From: Macrophomina tecta
Taxonomy: Eukaryota > Ascomycota > Dothideomycetes > Botryosphaeriales > Botryosphaeriaceae
Direction: 5' to 3'
DNA: 64,000 nt
NCBI GenBank assembly: GCA_024180945.1
Contig: JAKSGN010000035.1
Span: 3,133,501-3,197,500, forward strand
Position numbers and translations under genes: made by a program
Notes under the pieces: generated by a model
The model's input: the letters and a program-made list of their open reading frames with translations, nothing else
What the model was told of the DNA's origin: nothing
Database searches by the model: none
Shown here: positions 43,762 to 54,048 of the stretch, one piece after another
Layout: each line of letters starts with the position of its first letter
Numbering within the stretch: the first letter of the stretch is position 1

Positions 43762-46700
43762 ATGCACCAGGAAACTGCAACAGCTAGCAACACAGCAAAA
43801 CATCGCTATTCCGAATTCACGTCGGACAGCACTCAAGATATCAAAAACGTGAAAGTCAAAAGCAACTCACAGGCTGTCGTTGGCACAGTCGAGGGGTCTG
43901 TGTACTTTGGGAGCAGTGAAAGTAAGTGTGCTCTGCTGGATATGGCCGCGAAGCAACAAGAAGCTGATGAGCGACCTAGACCTGAACGACGTGCTCGAGT
44001 CTCTACCGACCGCCGAGGACGCGCCGTTCAGCGCATACCACCGACAGCACGACCCCACCTGCCTTCCCGACACGCGCGTCGACCTCCTGCGACAGATATA
44101 CGACTGGGCTGATGGCGAAGACTCGCCGAGCATCTTCTGGCTGAGCGGTCTGGCGGGCACCGGCAAGTCCACGGTGGCGCGGACAGTGTCGGCCGAATAC
44201 TCGAAGAAGGGAGCGCTCGGGGCTAGCTTCTTCTTCTCGCGAGGCGGCGGAAACGTTAGCCATGCCGGCAAGTTTGTCACCAGCATTGCGGTGCAGCTTG
44301 CACAAATAGTGCCGGACCTAGAAGGGATCATGCGAAAAAATGTTGTTAAGCATAGAGACATTGCAAGCCGGTCACTCCGCGAACAATGGCGGCATCTGAT
44401 CCAGGGCTCACTATCGGAGCTGGCTGGCAGCAGCAGCAGCAGCCTACCGCGCTACGTTCTTGTCGTCGATGCGCTTGACGAGTGTGAGGATGAGAACAAC
44501 ATCCGGACTATTCTACAGCTGTTAGCAGAAGCTCGGTCGCTAGTAAAAGTGCAGCTCCGAGTGTTCTTGACCAGCCGACCTGAGATTCCCATCCGCAACG
44601 GTTTTATTAGAATGCCAGATGCCGAATACCAGGATTTCATCCTCCATAAGATATCCTCATCTGTTGTGGATCACGATATCGATATTTTCTTGCGGCACGA
44701 GCTTGGGTTCATTGCTGGTGAGCACAATCTCGGTGATGGGTGGCCGGGGGAACAGATGGTCGAGCAGCTGGTCCAGAGAGCGTATGGGCTATTCATCTGG
44801 GCTGCAACCGCATGTCGATTCATCAACGAAGGCGGAATGTTTGCTAAAGATCGCCTGTCTATAATCCTCAAGGCTGACTCCGCGGACGATTCTACAGACG
44901 GGTTCTCTTCGGACAGCTCCGCGACAGGTGACACCAACGATGATCGTACAGTATCGCCGGAGCAGCACTTGGATAGACTCTACATAAAAGTCCTCCGGGA
45001 TTCCGTCTATAAGTACAAAGAAAAGGCGGAAAGAAAGAAGCGGCGCAAGCTACTTGCCACAACCATGGGAGCCATTGTTGTTCTATTATCTCCTCTGTCC
45101 ACTCAGTCGTTAGAGAAAGTCCTCAATACCCCGCAGAACAAGATTGCCCAAGCACTAAATGATCTCCATGCGATTTTCGACATTCCAAAGGATCCATCCC
45201 ATCCGCTAAGTTTGCACCATCCTTCGTTTCGTGACTTTCTCCTCGACAAAGATAGATGCGGAGATTCAGGTTTCTGGGTTGATGAGAAGCAGGCGCATCG
45301 AGACCTTGCTTCGAAATGCATACAGCTCATGTCTGGTTCCCTTAAGCAAGGCGTTTGTGGCTTGAACCAGCCAGGAGCACTGGTAGCTGATGTTGAAGCC
45401 GGTCGTGTGGAGCAACACCTCCCTTCTGAGGTTCAGTACGCATGTCTCTATTGGATTCAGCATCTCCAGAGGAGTCAAGCCCAGCTCTGCGATGACGACC
45501 AGGTGCACCGTTTTCTGCAGGAGCATCTGCTTCATTGGCTCGAGGCGCTTGGATGGATAAAGAAAGTCTCCGAAGGGATTCATGCTATCGTTCTGCTGGA
45601 GTCTATAACTCCGGTAAGCCGGATACTAGTGCAGTACGAATACTTGGCTAACCTACGGTTTAGTCGCATCAATGCCCCGAGCTATCTAAATTCGTCCACG
45701 ACGTGAAGCGATTCGTCCTGTATAGCCGGTCGGCGATCCAGCAAGCGCCACTTCAAACGTACTGTAGCGCGCTTGTGTTTGCGCCGGAGGCGAGTATAGT
45801 TAAAAAGCAGTTCAGAGAGTGTGCATCGCGGTGGGTGCGAAGATTGCCAAGAATGGATCAGGAGTGGAATGCGCTGCTGCAGGTGCTCGAGGGGCATTCG
45901 GACTCAGTCAGCGGCGTGGCGTTCTCGCAGGACGGCAAGATGCTGGCGTCGGCATCGAACGACAGGACGGTCAAGGTGTGGGAGGCCAGGTCGGGGGCGC
46001 TGCTGCAGACGCTCGAGGGGCATTCGGACTACGTCAACAGCGTGGTGTTCTCGCAGGACGGCAAGATGTTGGCGTCGGCCTCGGACGACAAGACGGTCAA
46101 GGTGTGGGACGCTGGATCAGGGGCGCTGCGGCAGACGCTCAAGGGGCATTCGGGCTGGATCAACAGCGTGGCGTTCTCGCAGGACGGCAAGATGCTGGCG
46201 TCGGCATCGGACGACAGGACGGTCAAGGTGTGGGAGGCCAGGTCGGGGGCGCTGCCGCAGACGCTCAAGGGGCATTCGGACTCAGTCAACAGCGTGGCAT
46301 TCTCGCAGGACGGTAAGATGCTGGCGTCGGCATCGGACGACAAGACGGTCAAGGTGTGGGAGGCCAGGTCGTGGGCGCTATCGCAGACGCTCAAGGAGCA
46401 TTCGGACTTCGTCAACGGCGTGGCGTTCTCGCAGGACGGCAAGATGTTGGCGTCGGCCTCGGACGACAAGACGGTCAAGGTGTGGGACGCTGGATCAGGG
46501 GCGCTGCGGCAGACGCTCAAGGGGCATTCGTACCCAGTCAGCGGCGTGGCGTTCTCGCAGGACAGCAAGATGCTGGCGTCGGCATCGAAAGACAAGACGG
46601 TCAAGGTGTGGGAGGCCGGGTCGGGGGCGCTATTGCAGACGCTCGAGGGGCATTCGGACTACGTTAATGGCGTGGCGTTCTCGCAGGACGGCAAGATGCT

Positions 46701-47688
46701 GGCGTCGGTATCGAGCGACAAGACGGTCAAGGTGTGGAAGGCCAGGTCGGGGGCGCTGCCGCAGACGCTCGAGGGGCATTCGGGCTGGATCAACAGCGTG
46801 GCGTTCTCGCAGGACGGCAAGATGCTGGCGTCGGCATCGAACGACAAGACGGTCAAGGTGTGGGAGTCCGGGTCGGGGGCGCTGCTGCAGACGCTCGAGG
46901 GGCATTCGCAGTGGGTCAGCGGCGTGGCGTTCTCGCAGGACGGCAAGATGCTGGCGTCGGCATCGAACGACAAGACGGTCAAGGTGTGGGAGGCCAGGTC
47001 GGGGGCGCTGCTGCAGACGCTCGAGGGGCATTCGGACTACGTCAACAGCGTGGTGTTCTCGCAGGACGGCAAGATGTTGGCGTCGGCCTCGGACGACAAG
47101 ACGGTCAAGGTGTGGGACGCTGGATCAGGGGCGCTGCGGCAGACGCTCAAGGGGCATTCGAGGCCGGTTAACGACGTGGCGTTCTCGCAGGACGGCAAGA
47201 TGCTGGCGTCGGCCTCGGACGACAAGACGGTCAAGGTGTGGGAGTCCGGGTCGGGGGCGCTGCTGCAGACGCTCAAGGGGCATTCGGACTCAGTCAGGGG
47301 CGTGGCGTTCTCGCAGGACGGCAAGATGCTGGCGTCGGCATCGTACGACACGACGGTCAAGGTGTGGAACGCTGGATCAAGGGCGCTGCGGCAGACGCTC
47401 TATGTTGGCGTTCTCATCCATACCTTGTCGTTCTCCGGTGATGGCAGCTTTATTCTTACTGACCGCGGATCATGGCCTATCTCATCGTCTTTCTCTAGTA
47501 GTATAGGCTCTCCCCAACCGCGGCCTCCGCTTTCTATATCCGTTGAAGACCACTGGGTCAGCCACTATACCGAGCGGATTCTTTGGCTTCCTTCCGAGCA
47601 CCGGCCAAGCCGTATTGCTATTTACGGGAATACCGTTGGTTTCGGACACCCGTCTGGAAGAGTCACGGTTATACAGTTCGCTTTCTAA
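43762..47688 (+). CDS. NACHT-WD40 NOD-like receptor with N-terminal amyloid motif and 12 WD40 units
   Basis: Exons 43762-43921, 43980-45613 and 45664-47688 (58- and 50-nt introns, phases agree); 1272 residues. The short N-terminus carries the motif I27-x2-V30-x-V32-x3-S36-x4-G41, matching the two tail repeats of the HeLo-like protein at 40914-41858. The NACHT domain has Walker A GLAGTGKS (about 110-117) and Walker B 'VLVVDALDE' (about 213-221). A helical region follows, then twelve 42-residue WD40 units (673-1176) and a conserved C-terminal module. In NWD2-type NLRs, ligand binding by the WD40s drives NACHT oligomerisation and the N-terminal motifs nucleate amyloid folding of the effector. 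It is intact, while the inverted copy at 38126-40617 is dead. Confidence 0.88.
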
Positions 47689-47994
47689 ACTCTTCTCATC
47701 TTTTATTCTTTAATTTTCCCAGGTCCAGCACATATCATTTCTCTTTATACTGCGTGGATAGCGCGCATAGTAACAGCCGATGAGTAATTACTAGTTGGAA
47801 GTGCAAATGCTTGAAATCAGGGCGCGCCTTATAGATCTAAAATTATAGATCTAAGAGGCTCTAGCTGTGCTCTAGGGTATTTAGTTGGTCTAACCGTGTT
47901 AGAGTTAGCGTCGGGAGCTGATGGCTTGGCAGCAGAGCTGGAACAAAGTTTTCGGCTATGCTAAGGCGGAAGCCGATTTCGCTAGTAACTGTAT
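43790..47994 (+). repeat. Right arm of the inverted NLR duplication
   Basis: Partner of 37766-40600. It is longer mainly because it holds twelve WD40 units instead of one. Homology continues about 300 bp past the stop codon, ending near ctaaggcggaagccgatttc at 47960-47980. Confidence 0.85.
45886..47397 (+). repeat. Twelve tandem 126-bp WD40-coding units
   Basis: Each unit encodes 42 residues beginning Leu-[EK]-[GE]-His-Ser and containing '[14 protein letters not shown]' and 'TVKVW'. The units are almost identical except at the two residues after His-Ser, the next [VI]-[SNR]-[GSD] positions, the residue before Asp-[KRT], and the residues after Val-Trp. Units 2 and 10 are identical in protein sequence. 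It is the coding part of the ligand-sensing propeller(s). Confidence 0.92.
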
Positions 47995-48241
47995 TACACT
48001 TCTTTTCCGCTGAATATAAAGCGGAACTAAATCCAATTAAGTCTTAGCCTTACCGACAGCCCGTTTGGTTATACAAAACCTATTAATAGAGCTTTATATA
48101 TAGAGATTTTCTTAAATCTAGATCGTTCTAAGAAGGTATTATATAAGCATCTCTTAAGAAACTATATAAGTAGGCTATTAAATCGTATTAAGTATACACG
48201 GCTCACTTTTATTCTATACTTTATGCTAAGCAGCTTATAAA
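47995..48241. other. AT-rich spacer, no gene recognised
   Basis: AT-rich DNA between the right arm of the inverted duplication and the amber-interrupted relic frame. I see no supported feature. Confidence 0.4.
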
Positions 48242-49783
48242 ATGGATCTTACAACTCAACGAGCACCTATTACTATATTCTACGATACAACCACTCGATT
48301 TCCTAGACAGAATGGATTTTTCCCGATGCGGGATTGTATTAACTGTCACCGTTTCGTCCAAGAGGATGAAGCCAATGTTATCCTCGCGGACTACTGTGAG
48401 GAGCATTGCCATGTAGCCTGCTTAACAACTTATCTAGAGACGAATAGTTCTAAATGTATAACATATCAAGCCCCGGCCGGCTAGACGGAGCTATCGAGGC
48501 AGATTAGGGTCTCTCGGAGTTCCGAATTGCAGTTCGAGAGCGCTACACGGTTTTTAATATACTTTGCACAAACAGATACGGTCTCGATTTGCATCTATTG
48601 CGAAAACAGTATCTCTCGAGAAGAAGGCTATACAATCTTCTAGAGTTGCTGCGGAGCATATTACCACCAAAGATATTTACGGCGGTATCTTTCTAGACGA
48701 GGCGTACAATGCTATCGTTATTTATTTCCTATTGGGGAAACAAGCTTACGTCAGGGTGAAAATCCGTCGACTCCCCATCCTTTAGAAAGGCTACCGTCTC
48801 AGCCCCCGGTTAAGTAGCGTTCAGACCCAACGATCAGAGAGACACCGGTACGGACCCCGTTCGAGTCTACTTTAGAACCACTTCAGACGAGGGATTCGGC
48901 TGCCTCGTCACTAAGCGGAAGCAACTCGGATATATTAGAAAGGTTCGAACAGCGGCTTCAACCCTTATTTAAGCCGCTTCGAATTGGAGATACTGGATCC
49001 CTCACATCAACCACTATACCTATTACAACTAATGTTGCTTCTAATACGTCAACAACTATACCCTTTATCTCAACCATTCATTCGTCAACGGAGGCTCTAC
49101 CCCCACATTTAAATAAGTCAGGAAACCGCAATCGAGATTTAAACGCCCTTCTAGGCGAAGATAACGAGGATTGCCTTATATACACCCGACCGCTAAGTAA
49201 GAATCCGGCTTTGGCGTTTAGTTACGACGCAAACCATCGATTCCACAGATACTATATCGAGAAGTAGATATATCTTTACGCGAGTAGCGATCGTAGCCCT
49301 TCTTACCCTACGTGCCGACGAGGGATCGCCGTAGACTCTCGTTTAGAGCCGAAAGACATTATTATTCTAGAGGGGATTCGAGTAGCCGAACAGAGATTTC
49401 GGGATAGCTTTCTAAACGACCTTCTAAGAGATATTCACCCAGCTTCCCCTAAGCTACAGGAGCTTCGTCGTATATATAAGAAAGCAGAGGATGCTCTATA
49501 CTAGATATTTAGGGCCTTCTTAGAAAATTCTCCCATATCAAACGCTAAAGCTCAGGAGATTATAGAGGTCAATAAAGGGGTTAAGATTTAGAATCGAATT
49601 CACCATTTTAAGGACCATATAGGTTTACTTAAAATAGAACGAATTCGGAAGCTTTATTTAGATAGATCTACCTAGAAGCACCAGATTCATACGTACTTTA
49701 CTTCTAATAGAATATTAGTACCATCGCCTACGGGTTAGATACACTTGGAGGAAAGGCAGCGTTAGATAGGATAGGATTAAGAT
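48242..49783 (+). pseudogene. RING-finger-like protein relic, one frame broken only by TAG codons
   Basis: From the ATG at 48242 a single frame runs over 500 codons, and its interruptions before about 49780 are all TAG (for example at 48482, after 'CENSISREEGYTIF', after 'RYYIEK', after 'EDALY', after 'GVKI'). No in-frame TGG was seen. The N-terminal part has 'CINCHRFV', 'YCEEHCHVAC' and a later 'CIYC..SCCGAYYH', suggesting two zinc-binding RING-like modules. A Thr/Ser-rich linker follows, then a helical region with 'LEGIRVAEQRFRDSFLNDLL'. The simplest view is Trp-to-TAG point mutation (RIP). The family is not recognised. Confidence 0.5.
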
Positions 49784-50384
49784 TAATAGTTACGAACTAA
49801 AGTACAAATTCCTTATAGCGAGAGACAAGAATTGTAGAGAAATCCGTTATAATTCCTTCACTATAAAAGCCGTATCTCGTTGTTAACCACCCGGCCCCTC
49901 TCGAATAATGTTGCAACATCCTTAGGCTTCAGTGCCATGACTTCACCATCTTGCTTCAACTAAAGCGGAATCGGGTTATTCGATTTACAAGACGGCCAAA
50001 ATTCGTTCGCGTCTATTCCCTTAAGCTCGGGACGTGCAATAAAGAGGTTTTAGCTGAACCACTCTGCGAGCGGTTTCAAGTCATCGCCAAAGAAACTACG
50101 TATATTAGCCATAAGACTTAGACACGGTTGTTTCTGAACTTACTCCGTAATAAGGGGACGTTTCTTCAGCTGCTTCCACATCTCGGGGGGATCGTAACTC
50201 ATAATATCCAGGGCAGGTGGACGTTTCGGAAATTAAGTTTTCTTATTAAGAGGAAACAAGAGCAGCCACTTAGAATTATAGCCAACTAGCAGGTTCTAAA
50301 GGAGTTTTCCTTCGTTCAGGTACTTATTATTATCCATCTTAACAACTTCGGGATCTACGGGATGGTCCCGCCCCAGTTCCCTAG
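49784..50384. other. Decayed DNA, no gene recognised
   Basis: AT-shifted DNA with stops in every frame. The minus strand looks faintly protein-like but cannot be assigned. Confidence 0.4.
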
Positions 50385-50603
50385 TGTTGGAATATTTGAT
50401 TCAGTAGTGTTTTGGATTCAGTTATGTCTTATACTCGTTGCACACCTGTCTCAGCAGGTAAGCAAGTTACATACCCGTTTTACCCTAGTAGGTAGAATAG
50501 GTATAAGGGAAGCCCGTACGGCCTCCCTCTACTAGACATGCCAATCTATGGGAACTCATCTTCATCAGTTGAATCAAGGCTGCCAATTAGTCATTTTCCA
50601 ACA
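50385..50603 (+). repeat. Solo LTR, family C
   Basis: 219 bp, starting tgttggaat and ending ttccaaca. It shares 'agacatgccaatctatg' and a TATA-like 'tataaggg' with 23377-23615. It is followed after 4 bp by the family B LTR. Confidence 0.65.
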
Positions 50604-50607
50604 TATT

Positions 50608-50744
50608 TGTTGGATTTGGTGGTGATACCATCAATTGAGAATGAGTGGCATGAGGCGTGAGAGGGACGCTCAGGGGAGTCCTCTTATCCGTCCTCTTCCG
50701 TGACTAAGCTAAAGTTTATTGTACACACACGTGATATTCCAACA
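50608..50744 (-). repeat. Solo LTR, family B, reverse
   Basis: 137 bp, near-identical reverse complement of 29954-30090. Termini tgttgga/ttccaaca. Flanks atatt and gtatt differ at one base, compatible with a mutated 5-bp target duplication. Confidence 0.85.
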
Positions 50745-50940
50745 GTATTATTAGCCAAGCGCTTACAATTTCCTAGTATTATGCAAGCCAGGCACAGGGC
50801 CTTCGCAAACTAAATCAATGTAAAGCTCATAAATTGCTAAATTAGGAAATATATGTGTGTGTAACTACTTGAATTGTTTACTAGGAGCCCTAGTCGGCTC
50901 TCCGTACGTCCACTCAACTTCCCCTACACTACTCACAATA

Positions 50941-52033
50941 TGGCGCCGAACCTTGCAATTTCTCAGCACGAGCAAAACCGAGACATGATTCGTAGCAAAT
51001 TGACTAACGTCACGATAGCCAGATCCGTCGGCTGCAGCGCTCGCTCCGTCCAGAACATACGATCGAACCTGCGATGCTTCGGAACTACCAAAGCACCTCC
51101 TAACGGAACTGGACGACGCAGAATTATTACGCCGCCCATGCTGAGCGTATTGCTAGAACACCTTATCGAGAAACCCGGACTATACTAAGATAAGATAATG
51201 TTAGATATATGCGTCAGTTCCACCAACCCTAACATCAGGGGGTGGGGGTATAAGAGGCCCCCTAGCAATATGGAGCAACTGGACGAGTTCCGTCCTTTTG
51301 CTCCATTCCAACAGATAATTATCTTTCTATACGATAAGTTCGATACTCTAGTCACAGCTGCAACTATCAGTAGGGCTTTGACGTCGGCAGGCTGGTCGAA
51401 GAAAGCAGCCCACGATGTTGCAAAGGAGCGCAACGCCGACCTACGAGACTTTCATCTTCACGCTCTATCGGCGTTTCGCTCATACCACTTGGTTTACATT
51501 GATGAGTCTGGATGTGACAACCGGATTGGATTCAGGCGGACTGGGTGGTCCCCCTTAGGAGTGACACCGGTACAAGTCGCTCGACTGCATCGTAGCCGAC
51601 GATACCAGATCCTGCCGGCATACGCGCATGACGGTATTGTCCTTGCTCGCGTATTCGAAGGATCAACTGACAGCGTTACTTTTGAGGACTTCATCGAACA
51701 ACTGCTGCATCACTGCGGCAGGTGGCCCGAGCCAAAAGTCAGTCCTCGTCATGGACAATGCTTCGTTTCATCGCTCGGAGAGAATGGAGCAACTATGTGT
51801 CGAGGCTGGAGTAAAGCTGCTCTACCTACCGCCTTACCTGCCGGACCTGAATCCTATTGAAGAATTTTTTGCGGAGTTGAAGACATTCATCAAACGGAAT
51901 TGGCAACTTTGTAGCAACACCATCCGGCATGATTTCGGGGCATTTTTAGACTGGTGCATCGATAACGTAGGGGCAAGGAGACCAAGCGCTGAAGGCCATT
52001 TTCGGCATGCTGGGCTGTCAATCGAGGACGTGT
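50941..52033 (+). pseudogene. Tc1/mariner-type transposase, second copy, interrupted by an LTR
   Basis: Homologous to the complete transposase at 42532-43515 (same 'NLRCFGTT' and 'FRRTGWSPLGVTPVQ' blocks). It has a TAA at about 51186 where the family has Gln, a 120-bp insertion (solo LTR 51199-51313 plus duplicated GATAA), and a frame break at about 51738 inside the second catalytic block. The catalytic Asp in 'YIDESGCDNR', the Asp in 'VMDNASFHR' and the Glu in 'LNPIEEFF' all survive in their respective frames. Inactive. Confidence 0.85.
51199..51313 (+). repeat. Solo LTR, short family D, with 5-bp target duplication GATAA
   Basis: 115 bp starting TGTTAGA and ending TTCCAACA, flanked by GATAA at 51194-51198 and 51314-51318. 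It contains a TATA-like 'tataagagg'. It is inserted within the transposase frame; LTR plus duplication is 120 bp, so it preserves frame. Confidence 0.88.
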
Positions 52034-52080
52034 AAAACTAGCTATATAAGATTCTGTGCTACTAAGAAATGTATCATTCC

Positions 52081-53264
52081 CTAAGCAATATTGTGTTGTT
52101 TGGCCCAAACCTCGATATCACGGACAAAACGTCGTGTCACACCACTCTTGACGCCCTTCTGAATAGAGAACCCAGCATTTTGATCCTCCCATACCAATTC
52201 AAGGTCGAGGCCTTCAGCCAATTTCAAGTCACAAGCCTTCTGGTACTCCATTTTAAGAGCCTTGTTGCTTACTTGCGAACGCTGCCATTCACTGTACCTC
52301 ATGACAGCGATGTCCCGTGGTCCCGGAATTTCCAGACAGGTAGGAGCCTAGATTGCACGGCCTCTCCAGACGCCGGGGTTGGAGCACCAGAGTCTAAGAC
52401 TGCGGCTTGAGAAGGTAGTACGTTAGTGATATTAATAGGAGGATAGCCTGCCAGGGAAGAGGCTCTACGCTTCCGCCGGTGTCCGGCATCCTGCTGCTCT
52501 TCAGCATACAGTTGTCCACGAATGTCATCAGGCACATCGTCGTGAGTTCGCAGTGCAGCGCCTTGCTCTACATGCTTGATGAGGCTTTTCAGGTGGTGTG
52601 TCCTGAGTTTATAGTGCTTCTTGCCGACGCTGTCACGCCAGCAATGAGGTCCTAGATTGCAAGGTGGTCCGGGGCATCGCATGAGATTATAGACGTCCCG
52701 CCAGATTGATGGACGGCCGACAGCATCCTCTTCAGCATCAAGCTGCATGGCTCGCTCCGAGAGCATATACTGAGAGGCTGAAGAGTATCCTCGTTTGGTT
52801 CCCTGTCGAGTTGACGCTCCGACCGTATCGCCAGTCTCCAGGTAGTGGAACGATATATCGATCCCGAAGCCTCTTTCCGGCGCGGAACAGGTGGCTCCAA
52901 GTTTTGAACTGCTTCTCTAGTATTGCCCAGTCAATATCGAGCTCATGGAAGCGCTTGACAAGGTCACGCTCTGTGCGGTGTCGTCTGCCCGAAAAGACTT
53001 GTTCTGCGGTAACTTCCTAGCTAGAAGCTTGCCCGATTTCGGTTGCAGAAAAGTCGCCCAGAAAGCACTGGGAGCAAGAACGAGGTCTGGCTCTGTTTCC
53101 CTCGCGACTTGTTTACTGTTGACTGTCAACTTCCACTCGATGGAGTAATTGATGCAAGTTCGCGGCTTTTCGTTGTAAGTCTTGCCCTGGCTCCAATCAG
53201 CCGGCTGCAGCAATGGCAATGAGTCATGGTCATGCCACAGTTGGCTTCGACCAGTTGGAACCAT
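52081..53264 (-). pseudogene. Conserved fungal hypothetical protein, frameshifted
   Basis: Minus-strand pieces read in order: 'GKTYNEKPRTCINYSIEWKLTVN', 'DLVLAPSAFWATFL', 'KRFHELDIDWAILEKQ', 'SERAMQLDAEEDAVGRPSIWRDVY', 'CPGPPCNLGPHCWRD', 'KHYKLRTHHLKSLIKHVEQG', 'DVPDDIRGQLYAEEQQ' and a C-terminal 'GVKSGVTRRFVRDIEVWAKQ'. I recall this order of blocks in a widespread ascomycete family of unknown function, possibly linked to mobile elements. At least three frame changes are needed (near 52975, 52870 and 52310). The lesions are indels rather than nonsense substitutions, so decay here differs from the RIP-like blocks. Confidence 0.7.
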
Positions 53265-53314
53265 GTCGGAAACGGCCTCGACGTCACTTGGTGCTGGACT
53301 TTCGGTAGATGCAT

Positions 53315-54048
53315 GCTCAGTCTGGGTTCATGGCCTGATGAGGTGTAAGCCGTTCTTTTTATTTTCTATTCTGATCAAGCTGATGGTCTTGTCCAACGCG
53401 CACTTAGTTGGTGTCTATTCTCGAGTCCGTGGAAGCGGCGATCGCCACCGTTGGCGCTATACCGCTATTAGCTAAAACAGCTTCTAGCTACGTGGCATCA
53501 TCGCCCACTAAGAGGCCGTCTCGTATGGCGTTCGCCCCCAGTGCAATAGCCTCACGCCACAATCGCCACCCGCCTCTAAAGTGTCCATGAACATGCCTGA
53601 GCGCTTGCCCGACCTTTCGTTTGAAACTGCCTTCTGGGCGCAATTTGATGGCTTAGACTCACCTGCTGGAGATGCTCTCGAGACTACGGATCATTTTGGA
53701 GCTAGGGAGAACGAAGATGTGCGGAATGCGCTTCAGGCAGCATTATCCATTATCACGTGATAAAGAGAATGTTCAACAGGTGCGCTATTTTTCCACTAAG
53801 TAGGACGAAGAGTAGCTGAAATGATCAAGTTTGTACATGAACCTCAAGTGCTATACATATATATGCGTCCCTCTAAGAAAACCCTCAAAATTCTCAGCCA
53901 CGTGGATGGCTGTGCCACTGCATGTTTGCCCCGCTTGTAGCCTTGCGAAATGTGTCCTTCTGTGGGACCAATGCTTCATCTCCCTACAAACGGATCATTC
54001 CCGCCTCAACAACTCTGACGACTGTCCTCCAGTCTCCACCGTGATACC
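53315..54048. other. No gene recognised
   Basis: Short frames only. One at 53587-53760 reads '..PDLSFETAFWAQFD..' and could be the tail of a regulator, but nothing supports a gene. The last about 200 bp is the probable promoter of the next gene. Confidence 0.35.

Noticed and set aside
45886..47397. Regularly spaced repeats resembling an array
   Set aside because: Units are contiguous 126-bp coding repeats in frame, not short repeats with unique spacers; this is a eukaryote and no CRISPR is present.
45819..47506. Long alternative-frame and antisense open frames across the WD40 repeats
   Set aside because: They follow the 126-bp periodicity of the real frame and are low-complexity shadows.
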